In this document: piece by piece, positions 56,185 through 64,000 of the stretch
Layout of the letters: the number at the start of each line of letters is the position of its first letter
Numbering within the stretch: the stretch's first letter is position 1
Assembly (NCBI RefSeq): GCF_030546935.1
Contig: NZ_JAUOPH010000003.1
Coordinates: forward strand, 1 to 64,000
DNA from: Marinobacter sp. 2_MG-2023
GTDB taxonomy: Bacteria > Pseudomonadota > Gammaproteobacteria > Pseudomonadales > Oleiphilaceae
DNA length: 64,000 nt
Direction: 5' to 3'
Notes under the pieces: generated by a model
What the model was told of the DNA's origin: nothing
Database searches by the model: none
What the model saw: only the letters and a program-made list of their open reading frames with translations
Translations under genes and position numbers: made by a program

Positions 56185-56424
56185 ACTGTTTGCTTAAACT
56201 TTCTTTTTTTAAAGCTTGATTCTTTTAACTTGTTGAAAAACATGCAAAAATAAACTGATCAAAAAATGATCAATTTGTAGATTGGCGCAGATAACAAGGG
56301 GTAGGCAAGGTTGCCCCGCGATTTTCAACAGGGTTATCCACAGATTCCGTGGACAAGCACCCGCGACCTTAAAGATACAGCTGTTTAGCTGCGTTTATTT
56401 GCATGACCGGGCCGCTGTGGAAAA
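56185..56424. other. AT-rich intergenic stretch with a perfect DnaA box
   Basis: The 427-base gap 56041-56467 has no gene. Bases 56185-56280 are AT-rich, with paired GATC sites in TGATCAAAAAATGATCA near 56256. A consensus DnaA box TTATCCACA lies at 56334-56342. A near-match on the other strand, TGTGGAAAA, is at 56416-56424, and a weaker CGTGGACAA near 56349. None of dnaA, dnaN, mnmG or parAB is nearby, so this is not the normal oriC context. The pyrD promoter must also be here. Confidence 0.5.
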
Positions 56425-56467
56425 CTTCCGGTATACTCGCGCACACGTTTTATAGGAGAGTTTTCAG

Positions 56468-57487
56468 ATGTACGGCGTTATTCGAAACCTGCTTTTCCGG
56501 CTATCACCCGAACAGGCCCATTCCGTTGCATTGAATGGCCTGGATCTGGCGCATCGGTTGGGCGTGTTAGGCGCCTTTTCACCGAAAACCCATGCGCTGC
56601 CAGTAAATGTTATGGGGCTGGATTTCCCCAACCCGGTAGGGCTTGCCGCAGGACTGGATAAAAATGCAGATCATCTGGATGCCTTGGGCGCCCTCGGCTT
56701 CGGTTTTATAGAGGTTGGAACCGTTACGCCGCTCGCCCAGCCTGGGAACCCGAAACCCCGTATGTTCCGGTTGCCAGAACATCAAGCCATTATTAATCGT
56801 ATGGGGTTCAACAACGAAGGCTTGGCACACATGCTGGAGCGTGTGGATAAACGTAACTACCGCGGAATTCTGGGTATCAATGTTGGCAAGAACAAAGACA
56901 CGCCCAATGAGAAGGCTGAATCGGACTATAGAAAAGGGATTTCGGCCGTATACACCCGTGCCGACTACATCACGGTTAATGTGTCATCGCCCAATACCCC
57001 TGGTTTGCGGGATCTTCAGTTTGGTGACTCTCTGAAAAGCCTGCTCCACGCCATCAAGGATGAGCAGCTGAAGTGTCAGAACAAGTTTGGGCAATATGTC
57101 CCCGTTGCCGTTAAAATTGCCCCGGATATGGACGACGATGGCATCCGGTTCGTCGCCTCAGCTTTGAGAGAGGCCGGGCTCGATGGTGTTATTGCCACGA
57201 ATACCACCATAAGCCGTGATGCGGTTGCCGGCCACGTTCATGCTGCGGAGGCAGGGGGGCTGAGTGGAGCTCCGGTTCGGGAGGCATCTCTGAGAGTTAT
57301 CCAGGGGCTATACGCTGAGCTTGGTGACGAGCTGCCCATTATTGGTGTGGGCGGTATTACGGACGGTGAGAGTGCGGCTGAAAAGATTCGTGCGGGCGCG
57401 AAGCTGGTTCAGTTGTATACGGGCTTTATTTATCGTGGGCCGGAACTGATTCATGAAACCGTAGAGGCGATCCGCAAGCTCAGGTAG
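56468..57487 (+). CDS. pyrD: Dihydroorotate dehydrogenase (quinone), class 2
   Basis: 339 aa, FMN enzyme on the inner membrane that oxidises dihydroorotate with quinone. The N-terminal helix [18 protein letters not shown] is the membrane-contact segment of class 2 enzymes. [11 protein letters not shown] binds [12 protein letters not shown] and [17 protein letters not shown] hold the catalytic serine, and [21 protein letters not shown] ends the barrel. ATAGGAGAG lies just before the ATG. Transcribed alone. Confidence 0.96.
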   Translation: MYGVIRNLLFRLSPEQAHSVALNGLDLAHRLGVLGAFSPKTHALPVNVMGLDFPNPVGLAAGLDKNADHLDALGALGFGFIEVGTVTPLAQPGNPKPRMFRLPEHQAIINRMGFNNEGLAHMLERVDKRNYRGILGINVGKNKDTPNEKAESDYRKGISAVYTRADYITVNVSSPNTPGLRDLQFGDSLKSLLHAIKDEQLKCQNKFGQYVPVAVKIAPDMDDDGIRFVASALREAGLDGVIATNTTISRDAVAGHVHAAEAGGLSGAPVREASLRVIQGLYAELGDELPIIGVGGITDGESAAEKIRAGAKLVQLYTGFIYRGPELIHETVEAIRKLR

Positions 57488-57523
57488 TTTTTCAGGGGCT
57501 TTAAAACCGTGGTGATTAAACGA

Positions 57524-57550
57524 GTAAGGGCCCGCATGGCGGGCCCTTAC
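57524..57550. terminator. Strong hairpin after pyrD
   Basis: A 12-bp perfect stem (GTAAGGGCCCGC with GCGGGCCCTTAC) and 3-base loop, 36 bases after pyrD and 64 bases beyond the convergent rmf. No T-run follows on the plus strand. Confidence 0.6.
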
Positions 57551-57614
57551 GGAGCCTTAGCCCCAACTTGCGTACTAAAAGATCAGATTAAGATATCGGG
57601 GGTTTCGGCAAACA

Positions 57615-57827
57615 TCACGCTGTCGTGACGTTTGCCAGCCTATGAATACCGGAGACGCCGGTCATGCCTTCCCATTGATCTGTGCGGCCTTCACGCCAGC
57701 CATTCAACCATTCCTGGCGAACTTCAGCCTGTTCGAGCGGACAGCTGTCTTTGGATTTGCCGGACACGCCAGCGAGGTAACCCCGCTTGAATGCACGAGC
57801 ATACATGTCTCTTTTCTGTCTTTTCAT
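57615..57827 (-). CDS. rmf: Ribosome modulation factor
   Basis: 70 aa basic protein. The first 50 residues (MKRQKRDMYARAFKRGYLAG, then SKDSCPLEQ and RQEWLNGWREGR) match RMF, which pairs 70S ribosomes into inactive 100S dimers in stationary phase. It has a 15-residue tail beyond E. coli RMF (55 aa). ATG 57827 with AGGA five bases upstream is preferred to GTG 57839. The 260 bases up to rlmKL contain a CGGGAG/CTCCCG hairpin (57954-57974) that could lie in its leader. Confidence 0.92.
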   Translation of the reverse strand: MKRQKRDMYARAFKRGYLAGVSGKSKDSCPLEQAEVRQEWLNGWREGRTDQWEGMTGVSGIHRLANVTTA

Positions 57828-58087
57828 GCCGTTCCTCACTAATGGATTAACAGAACAAGCGTGTACACTTCTACCATGGCTACGGAGTGTGGCATTCCCT
57901 CAGGGACAACCCACTATTGTAAGCTCCAGCCAGAGCAGTCAGGATCCTGTTAACGGGAGAACTTACTCCTCCCGAACGACGCGTCACCTACAAGGTAAGC
58001 TTAACCTTAAGTAGAAGTACACAATCGTTTTGATCTTAATAAATGTTTTTGTAGATCGATAAGCGATAAAAAAATTACCCAAAACCT

Positions 58088-60319
58088 ATGACCGCTGCTA
58101 TTACCGGTACTTACCGGAAATCGCCAAAGAACCTGGAGTTGAACTTGTCCAAATCTGTCTTTTTTGTAACCTGCCCAAAGGGTGTTGAATACCTTCTGGC
58201 GGACGAGCTCACCACGTTTGGTCTTGGGCTGGTGAGAAATGCGCCTGCTGGTGCATGGGTAGAGGGGCCGCTGGAGGCCGGATACCGGGCTTGTCTCTGG
58301 TCTCGCCTGGCAAACCGGGTAATCCTCCATATTGATGAAGTCGCGGCCACCAATGCCGATGAACTCTACGATGGTGTGGTTCATCTTGACTGGCAGCAGC
58401 ATATTTCGGTGGATGGTAGTTTTCGCGTCAATTTCATTGGTGAGAACGAGGCGATCCGTAACACCCAGTTCGGTGCCCAACGCGTAAAAGACGGTATTGT
58501 GGATCGTTTCACCATGAGCGGCGGAAAGCGCCCTGCGGTAGAAGCAAAGATGCCGGATGTAACCGTATCGGCACGGCTACATCGTGGCCGCCTTTCATTG
58601 GGTATTGATATCAGTGGCCACAGTTTGCATCAACGTGGCTACCGCACAGAGCAGGGGCTGGCGCCCTTGAAGGAGAACCTTGCGGCGGCTTTGTTGCTGC
58701 GTGCAGGTTGGCCTGAGCTTGCAGCCGCAGGCGGCGATTTTGTCGATCCTATGTGCGGTTCCGGCACCCTGGTCATAGAAGCCGCCTTGATGGCGTTGGA
58801 TATCGCCCCGGGTCGTCGTCAGGAGCGCTTTGGCTTCGAAAAATGGCTTGGGCACCAACCTGAAACCTGGCTTGCCCTGCGCCAGGAGGCCGAAAGACGC
58901 GCCTACGAAGGGAAGCAAGGCATAGTACCCAGGTTTCTTGGATTTGATCAGGACAGCAGGGTTATTTCCACCGCGCGTAATAATGCCCAGAGAGCTGGCC
59001 TTGAGGGGCTGGTTGAGTTCCAGGCTCAACCAATTGAAGAGCTTTCACTGGGAGACGACCGGTCGAAAACCGGTCTGGTACTTGTGAATCCTCCTTATGG
59101 TGAGCGGCTCAGCGACAGGGCGGCTCTTGCAAGTCTGTATGAGTCACTGGGTGATGCAGTTAAAAAAACAGCATCAGGCTGGCAGCTTGGCGTGTTTACC
59201 GGCGCGCCAGAATTCGGCAAATCCATTGGCTTGCGAAGCTTTAAACAGTACAAACTTTTTAACGGCAAGCTGCCGGCGCAACTTTTGCTGTTTACCATAG
59301 ACGAAGCCAGTGTGCGCACGCCCCGAGAGCCCTCAGCGCCGGGTGAGGTATCACCCCGGATTGCGAACGAGGAGCGCGCAGCCATGCTGCGCAACCGGCT
59401 TAAGAAAAATATGAAATCCATCGGCCAGTGGGCGCGAAAACAGCAGATTGGCTGCTATCGACTGTACGATGCGGATATGCCCGAGTACGCGATTGCGATT
59501 GATATCTACGAGGATTGGGTGCATGTGCAGGAATATGCCGCCCCCAAGTCGGTTGATGAGCGTTCGGCGCGGGAGCGTCTGGCTGAGGCCCTGGCCGTTA
59601 TTCCCGAAGCCCTGGGCATCGAGCCGGATCGGATGATCTGCAAGCACAGGCAGCGCCAGACAGGTATCAGTCAGTATGAAAAGCAGGACGTCAGCGGCGA
59701 ATTCTTCCAGGTACATGAGCATGGCTGCATCCTGAAGGTAAATCTCAAAGATTATCTGGACACCGGCCTGTTCCTGGACCATCGCCCAGTGCGCCACTGG
59801 ATCCAGAAGAACGCCAGGGGTAAGCGTTTTCTGAACCTCTTCTGTTATACCGGCGCCGCAACTGTCCATGCGGTTGTTGGTGGTGCCAGCCGTTCCTTGA
59901 GCCTGGACCTGTCGAACACGTATGTGGGTTGGGCACAGGATAATCTGGCGCTGAACAAGGCTGATCCCCGCAAACATAAAGTAGAGCAGACAGATTGTCT
60001 GGCGTGGCTCGCTTCCAGGCCGTCTCCGGATCAGCTGTATGACCTGATTTTCATGGATCCGCCCACCTTCTCCAACTCCGCCCGTATGACGGGAGTGCTG
60101 GACGTACAGAAAGATCACGCAAAGCTGATCCGTCAGGCAATGGCCAGACTGAGCTCGGATGGTTTGTTAATTTTTTCCAACAACTTCCGGCGCTTCAAGC
60201 TTGATGAGGAGCTGGCCTCGGAGTTTGAAGTGGAAGAAGTGAGCGCCAGCACCCTCGATAAGGATTTTCAGCGGAACGCCCGGATTCACCGGTGCTGGCA
60301 TATCCGAAAAAATGCATAA
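58088..60319 (+). CDS. rlmKL: Fused 23S rRNA methyltransferase RlmKL
   Basis: 743 aa. The N-terminal half carries a THUMP domain and the RlmL methyltransferase (FVDPMCGSGTLVIEAALMA for SAM, catalytic VNPPYGERLSD), which makes m2G2445. The C-terminal half is RlmK (FLNLFCYTGAATVHAVVGGA and MDPPTFSNSARM), which makes m7G2069. E. coli has the same fusion (702 aa). Start at 58088 gives a slightly longer N-terminus than E. coli; an in-frame alternative start near KSVFFVTCPKGVE is not evident. Confidence 0.94.
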   Translation: MTAAITGTYRKSPKNLELNLSKSVFFVTCPKGVEYLLADELTTFGLGLVRNAPAGAWVEGPLEAGYRACLWSRLANRVILHIDEVAATNADELYDGVVHLDWQQHISVDGSFRVNFIGENEAIRNTQFGAQRVKDGIVDRFTMSGGKRPAVEAKMPDVTVSARLHRGRLSLGIDISGHSLHQRGYRTEQGLAPLKENLAAALLLRAGWPELAAAGGDFVDPMCGSGTLVIEAALMALDIAPGRRQERFGFEKWLGHQPETWLALRQEAERRAYEGKQGIVPRFLGFDQDSRVISTARNNAQRAGLEGLVEFQAQPIEELSLGDDRSKTGLVLVNPPYGERLSDRAALASLYESLGDAVKKTASGWQLGVFTGAPEFGKSIGLRSFKQYKLFNGKLPAQLLLFTIDEASVRTPREPSAPGEVSPRIANEERAAMLRNRLKKNMKSIGQWARKQQIGCYRLYDADMPEYAIAIDIYEDWVHVQEYAAPKSVDERSARERLAEALAVIPEALGIEPDRMICKHRQRQTGISQYEKQDVSGEFFQVHEHGCILKVNLKDYLDTGLFLDHRPVRHWIQKNARGKRFLNLFCYTGAATVHAVVGGASRSLSLDLSNTYVGWAQDNLALNKADPRKHKVEQTDCLAWLASRPSPDQLYDLIFMDPPTFSNSARMTGVLDVQKDHAKLIRQAMARLSSDGLLIFSNNFRRFKLDEELASEFEVEEVSASTLDKDFQRNARIHRCWHIRKNA

Positions 60320-60349
60320 CAATAATGCTTAAATCAGGCCTGGGGCCCG

Positions 60350-60967
60350 TTAGAACTCGTATTTGAGCCCGGCGGAAAACTGAAAGGTATTGGCATCGGT
60401 GCTGGTATCTTCAAACAGTTTTCCGCCTTCAAGCACCAGATAGGTGTCGCTCATAACTTTGACATCCAGCCCGAGCACCCAGCTAATGCTGAAGCTGCTG
60501 TCCGGGAAATCGCCTTCCAGATCCTGGAATTGGGCGTTCTGATTTTCATCGGTATTTTCGAGTTCGGCTGTACCGTGAATGAAAGAGAATCCTGCCTGGC
60601 CGTAAACGTTGGCATAGTCCGTAACAGGGTAGTGCAGGCCAATATACCAGCTGGCAAAGTAGTCGACAGAAAGGGTGAGGTCGCTACTTGGCACTTCAGC
60701 GTCTCTGAGGCCACCCCCTGCGCGCAGCTCTGCATGGAACATATCATTGATGTGGCTGCCTGCAATCAGCGTTCCACCGCTTCCCGTGGCTTGCTCATTA
60801 GAAGCAGAGCCTATCGAGCGGAAGTTGAACGCCGTTGCCAGTAGGCCTATGTAATGCTTGTCTGCACGGGGCGTTTCCTCAGTTTCCTGGGCCAGAGCAG
60901 CCTGGGCGGAAAGCAGACAAACAGGCACCAGTGTGAGTAATCGGTGCGATCGCACAACCTTGTTCAT
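60350..60967 (-). CDS. Small outer-membrane beta-barrel protein
   Basis: 205 aa. A signal peptide (LLTLVPVCLLSAQAALAQ) is followed by alternating strand patterns of an eight-stranded barrel of the OmpA/OprF-N or OMP_b-brl type: HYIGLLATAFNFRS, DMFHAELRAGGG, SWYIGLHYPVTDYANVYGQA and a last strand FQFSAGLKYEF ending in phenylalanine, the sorting signal for the BAM complex. Exact role unknown. Its upstream region holds an inverted repeat CGGTTAC/GTAACCG (60992-61023). Confidence 0.75.
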   Translation of the reverse strand: MNKVVRSHRLLTLVPVCLLSAQAALAQETEETPRADKHYIGLLATAFNFRSIGSASNEQATGSGGTLIAGSHINDMFHAELRAGGGLRDAEVPSSDLTLSVDYFASWYIGLHYPVTDYANVYGQAGFSFIHGTAELENTDENQNAQFQDLEGDFPDSSFSISWVLGLDVKVMSDTYLVLEGGKLFEDTSTDANTFQFSAGLKYEF

Positions 60968-61074
60968 TGTTATCGGGATTCCTGACGTGAGCGGTTACGG
61001 GCTGAGTCTGCCTTGTGTAACCGTTTGTTACGTCGACCCGTGTCACACTTCCCTGTGTCGGTTCACTTGAGCTA

Positions 61075-61560
61075 TCAGTCCTGGTTGAACAGGCCAGCTT
61101 CCTGGGCCATCAACAACAAAGCGTAAACACCGTTTTCGGGTAGCTGGGGTTCGAGACCTTCTTCAAAAAGCAACTCACGGCGGCGATCTTCCAGCACTTC
61201 ATTGCTCATGCCGGTGATCAGCTCGCTGATGGGCCCTATTTCAAACGGAGCGTCTTGTTCCAGAGCGCCGAAAATCATATCCATCAGAATTTCGTCCGGA
61301 TCGATGCCGTCAACGTATATCGTCTGGTCGGTCAGGTCCTGGTGTAGCTCCTGAATAAGCTCCAGCAAAGGCACACCCTGTTCCTCAAGGTAGGGGATAT
61401 CCAGGTCGCCAAAGTCGCCATCTTCAGGCAGCCACTCTTCTGCAGGAGCAATGACTACAGTTTTCATCTGGCCGTCTTCCAGCGACCAGGCGATGGCAGT
61501 CGGGAACAGGGCGTCGTCAGTCTGGCAATATTCGATGTCCAGGAACTTTGGTGCAGGCAT
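61075..61560 (-). CDS. Acidic protein of unknown function
   Basis: 161 aa, strongly acidic, no signal peptide or membrane segment. The start APKFLDIEYCQTDDALFPT carries a DxE motif like the first motif of DEDD 3'-5' exonucleases (xxDIExT), and YVDGIDPDEILMDMIFGAL could correspond to the second Asp region, but the third and fourth acidic motifs are not clear. It may be a degenerate member of that fold or something else. It diverges from apeB across 137 bases. Confidence 0.55.
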   Translation of the reverse strand: MPAPKFLDIEYCQTDDALFPTAIAWSLEDGQMKTVVIAPAEEWLPEDGDFGDLDIPYLEEQGVPLLELIQELHQDLTDQTIYVDGIDPDEILMDMIFGALEQDAPFEIGPISELITGMSNEVLEDRRRELLFEEGLEPQLPENGVYALLLMAQEAGLFNQD

Positions 61561-61697
61561 GTCAGTCTCCGTGTTGTGGGTGGCAGATAGAAGCTGCAGA
61601 ATTTGTGGCCCGGGCGGGTAAGTTCTGTTGCTTCGGTATGAGGCGCCCAGGCTTCATGACATACTATGGCAATAACTATCATTCTATCAGGGACATC

Positions 61698-62987
61698 ATG
61701 GAACACGCTGAATTCAACAAAGATTTGCTGAAGTTTCTGAACGCATCACCCACGCCCTGGCATGCTGTGGCCACCATGAAGCAGCAGCTGAATGCAGCCG
61801 GCTTCGAAGAGCTGGATGAGAAAAACGACTGGACCCTTGCTCAGAACCGCAGCTATTACGTATTGCGAAACGGGTCATCCATCGTCGCTTTCCGCACCGG
61901 CACCCGAGATGCCGCCGCGTCGGGTATACGCATGGTCGGTGCGCACACAGACAGCCCATGCCTGAAGGTAAAACCCAACCCGGAGCTGCGCCGCAAAGGC
62001 TATTTCCAGCTTGGGGTCGAGGTATACGGTGGTGTCCTGATGAACCCCTGGTTCGACCGGGATCTTTCGCTGGCGGGGAGAGTGACCTTTCTCGACGAGC
62101 ATAACAAGGTCACTGACACCCTGGTTGATTTCCAGAAGCCTGTCGCCTTCATCCCCAGCCTGGCAATTCATCTGGATAGAGAAGCCAACAGCAATCGCAC
62201 GGTAAATGCCCAGACGGACCTGCCGCCGGTTCTGATGCAGGCTCCGCAAGACGATGCAACCAGCTTTAACGATCTTCTGAGCGAGCAAATTGTCAGGGAA
62301 TCCGGTGTCGGAGTTCGCAAGGTACTTGGCTATGAACTGGGTTTTTACGATGCTCAGGAAGCCGGGTACGTGGGGCTGCGCGATGAATTTATTGCATCGG
62401 CACGGCTGGATAACCTGTTGAGTTGTTACATCGGGCTGCAGGCGCTGCTGAACACGTCTGGCGATGAAGCAGCATTGTTGGTGTGTAACGACCATGAGGA
62501 AGTGGGAAGTGTGTCTTCCGAAGGCGCCCAAGGGCCGTTTCTCACCGCGGTTCTCGATCGCTGGTGTGGCTCAGGCAAGGCAAAGGCCCTTGCCCGCTCC
62601 ATGATGATCTCCGCAGATAATGCGCATGGCGTGCACCCGAACTACATGGACAAACACGATGAAAACCATGGCCCCATTCTGAATAAGGGCCCGGTTATCA
62701 AAGTGAACCACAATCAGCGTTATGCCACTAACAGCCGCTCGGCCGCGGTATACCGGCATATCAGTGATGAACTGGGGTTGCCGCACCAGACCTTCGTGGT
62801 GCGCAGTGATATGGGGTGCGGCAGCACAATCGGGCCCTTGACGGCAGCAAATCTGGGTGTGACAACGCTGGATATTGGCGTACCACAGTTCGGTATGCAT
62901 TCCATACGTGAACTGATCGGAAATGAAGATGGCTTTACATTGTTCCGCGTGCTGACAGAGTTCATGCAGCGTGAGCAGGTTTTCTGA
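61698..62987 (+). CDS. apeB: M18 family aminopeptidase
   Basis: 429 aa zinc aminopeptidase that removes N-terminal, mainly acidic or neutral, residues in the cytoplasm. Metal ligands and catalytic residues are in VGAHTDSPCLKVKP, ARLDNLLSCYIGLQ, VCNDHEEVGSVSSEGA (Glu-Glu pair), MISADNAHGVHPNY and the final GVPQFGMHSIREL. The length equals Pseudomonas ApeB. ATG 61698 follows AGGG by five bases; the longer open frame from 61548 overlaps the divergent neighbour's start. Confidence 0.92.
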   Translation: MEHAEFNKDLLKFLNASPTPWHAVATMKQQLNAAGFEELDEKNDWTLAQNRSYYVLRNGSSIVAFRTGTRDAAASGIRMVGAHTDSPCLKVKPNPELRRKGYFQLGVEVYGGVLMNPWFDRDLSLAGRVTFLDEHNKVTDTLVDFQKPVAFIPSLAIHLDREANSNRTVNAQTDLPPVLMQAPQDDATSFNDLLSEQIVRESGVGVRKVLGYELGFYDAQEAGYVGLRDEFIASARLDNLLSCYIGLQALLNTSGDEAALLVCNDHEEVGSVSSEGAQGPFLTAVLDRWCGSGKAKALARSMMISADNAHGVHPNYMDKHDENHGPILNKGPVIKVNHNQRYATNSRSAAVYRHISDELGLPHQTFVVRSDMGCGSTIGPLTAANLGVTTLDIGVPQFGMHSIRELIGNEDGFTLFRVLTEFMQREQVF

Positions 62988-63014
62988 GGGTCGCTTTACA
63001 AGTCCCGAAACGAA

Positions 63015-63048
63015 AAATGCCGCTACTTCACAGGAAGCAGCGGCATTT
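63015..63048 (-). terminator. Rho-independent terminator of tRNA-Asn (second copy)
   Basis: A 10-bp stem (AAATGCCGCT with AGCGGCATTT) with a 14-base loop, then TTCGTTTCGG on the minus strand, 9 bases beyond the tRNA 3' end. Confidence 0.85.
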
Positions 63049-63057
63049 CGGAATAAG

Positions 63058-63133
63058 TGGCTCCCCGAGCTGGGCTCGAACCAGCGACAAACGGATTAAC
63101 AGTCCGTTGCTCTACCAACTGAGCTATCGGGGA
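63058..63133 (-). tRNA. tRNA-Asn (anticodon GTT), copy 2
   Basis: Same 76-base sequence as the copy at 48417-48492, same strand, including the encoded CCA. Flanking DNA differs, including its terminator, so this is an old duplication or a case of gene conversion. Confidence 0.97.
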
Positions 63134-63218
63134 ACAGCATCAAGTCGGGCGGCATATTAAGCGCTTTGAATTAGCCGGTCAACCCCCTGATATAAAAGGT
63201 CAAAATTTGTACTGCAGT

Positions 63219-64000
63219 ATGGCTCATCAATATCGTCCTCCTCCCTGGTTACGCAGCGGGCATATTCAGTCTGTATGGCCGGCGTTGTTTCGCAAGGTTC
63301 GAGTGGAAAATCCTGAATCGGAAGTGCTTCCAACGCCCGATAACGATGAGCTACACCTGGACTGGCATCGCCAGGGTAGCAGTCGTTTGGCCATTGTTTC
63401 CCACGGTCTGGAAGGCCATAGTCGGCGGCCTTATGTGCTAGGGCTGACGCGGGCCTTGTTAGCAGAAGGTTGGGATGTACTGGCCTGGAATTTCCGCTCC
63501 TGTGGCGGCGTTATGAACCTGCAGCCGCGGTTTTATCACAGTGGGGCTACTGAAGATCTCCGTCAGGTTGTGGATCATGGCCTGGCCCAAGGTTACAGCA
63601 CCGTGTTTTTATCTGGCTTCAGTATGGGAGGGAACCTGACACTGCTGTATCTCGGTGAACAGGGCGAGCGGGTTGACAGTAGAATCTGTGGCGCAGTGAC
63701 CTACTCAGTACCCTGCGATCTGGCGGGTAGTGCGGATATGCTGGCCCTGCCCAGCCGGAAAATTTATATGCAGAGGTTTTTGAGAGATCTTCGGGTAAAA
63801 ATGGACGAAAAGGCACGAAAATTTCCCGATCTTATCGATATTTCCGATTTTGACGCGATTCATAGTTTTCATGAATTTGATGATCGTTACACTGCGCCGC
63901 TGCACGGGTTCAAATCCGCCCCTGATTATTGGGCTCAATGTTCTGCCTCAGGCCGGCTAAAAGATATCCGGGTTCCGTCTTTGATGGTGAACGCAGCGGA
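63219..64000 (+). CDS. YheT-like alpha/beta hydrolase, 5' part
   Basis: 260 codons before the window ends; the 3' end is missing. The start AHQYRPPPWLRSGHIQSVWP is typical of YheT/ABHD1-3 hydrolases. The oxyanion region is VSHGLEGHSRRPYVLGLTR, and the nucleophile elbow GFSMGGN (serine near residue 133) is intact; the acid and histidine would lie near or beyond the end. Family members are predicted esterases or lipases of unknown physiological substrate. No strong ribosome site precedes ATG 63219. Confidence 0.85.
   Translation, partial: MAHQYRPPPWLRSGHIQSVWPALFRKVRVENPESEVLPTPDNDELHLDWHRQGSSRLAIVSHGLEGHSRRPYVLGLTRALLAEGWDVLAWNFRSCGGVMNLQPRFYHSGATEDLRQVVDHGLAQGYSTVFLSGFSMGGNLTLLYLGEQGERVDSRICGAVTYSVPCDLAGSADMLALPSRKIYMQRFLRDLRVKMDEKARKFPDLIDISDFDAIHSFHEFDDRYTAPLHGFKSAPDYWAQCSASGRLKDIRVPSLMVNAA

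Noticed and set aside
57840..58087. Small genes or a riboswitch between rmf and rlmKL
   Set aside because: Only a short CGGGAG/CTCCCG hairpin and AT-rich DNA are visible; no start codon with a ribosome site and no known riboswitch core.

Overview
The window reads as chromosomal DNA of a marine gammaproteobacterium, most likely Marinobacter or a close relative. This rests on the Pseudomonas-type gyrA-serC-pheA-hisC-tyrA/aroA-cmk-rpsA-ihfB string, a sodium-pump oxaloacetate decarboxylase (oadGAB), rmf, a fused rlmKL and an imuA-imuB-dnaE2 cassette. No phage, insertion sequence, plasmid gene or CRISPR array was seen.

Layout. (1) 1-9 kb looks accessory: tRNA-Arg, then a tetrathionate-reductase-type operon ttrBCA behind an FNR-like box, facing a TRAP transporter operon (dctP-dctQ-dctM) that ends in a winged-helix regulator. 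(2) 9-16 kb: dsbG and an Lgt-like/TlpA fusion next to relics of a dsbD gene and a sensor kinase, then pxpA, a chemoreceptor, a DUF2058 protein and dbpA. (3) 16-20 kb: oadGAB. (4) 20-25 kb: the SOS mutasome imuA-imuB-dnaE2 behind a textbook LexA box. (5) 25-34 kb: phhB, a beta-propeller protein, a DUF2897 protein, a YghU-type GST, an unusual ZIP transporter, an FtsH protease, gamma-glutamyltransferase and purU. (6) 34-48 kb: the gyrA-to-pyrF block of amino acid, nucleotide and translation genes. (7) 48-64 kb: two identical tRNA-Asn genes, aspC, uvrB, a divergent pair (GNAT/C39-peptidase protein and RimK-like ligase), a CDF transporter, pyrD, rmf, rlmKL, an outer-membrane barrel, an acidic unknown protein, an M18 aminopeptidase and the start of a YheT-like hydrolase.

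How parts fit together. ttrBCA and the TRAP operon suggest anaerobic respiration and uptake of an organic acid. imuABC gives damage-inducible mutagenesis. The 34-43 kb block couples serine, phenylalanine/tyrosine, histidine and chorismate synthesis to DNA topology and translation genes.

The most unusual material is (a) a family of three structured repeats (19.8, 48.05 and 48.22 kb) with a shared core and unrelated but perfectly self-complementary outer arms, all between converging genes; (b) the GNAT/C39-peptidase plus RimK-like ligase pair, which looks like an uncharacterised peptide-forming or protein-modifying system; and (c) a gene graveyard at 10.87-11.08 kb. All assignments come from reading the sequence and remembered family motifs; no database search was run.
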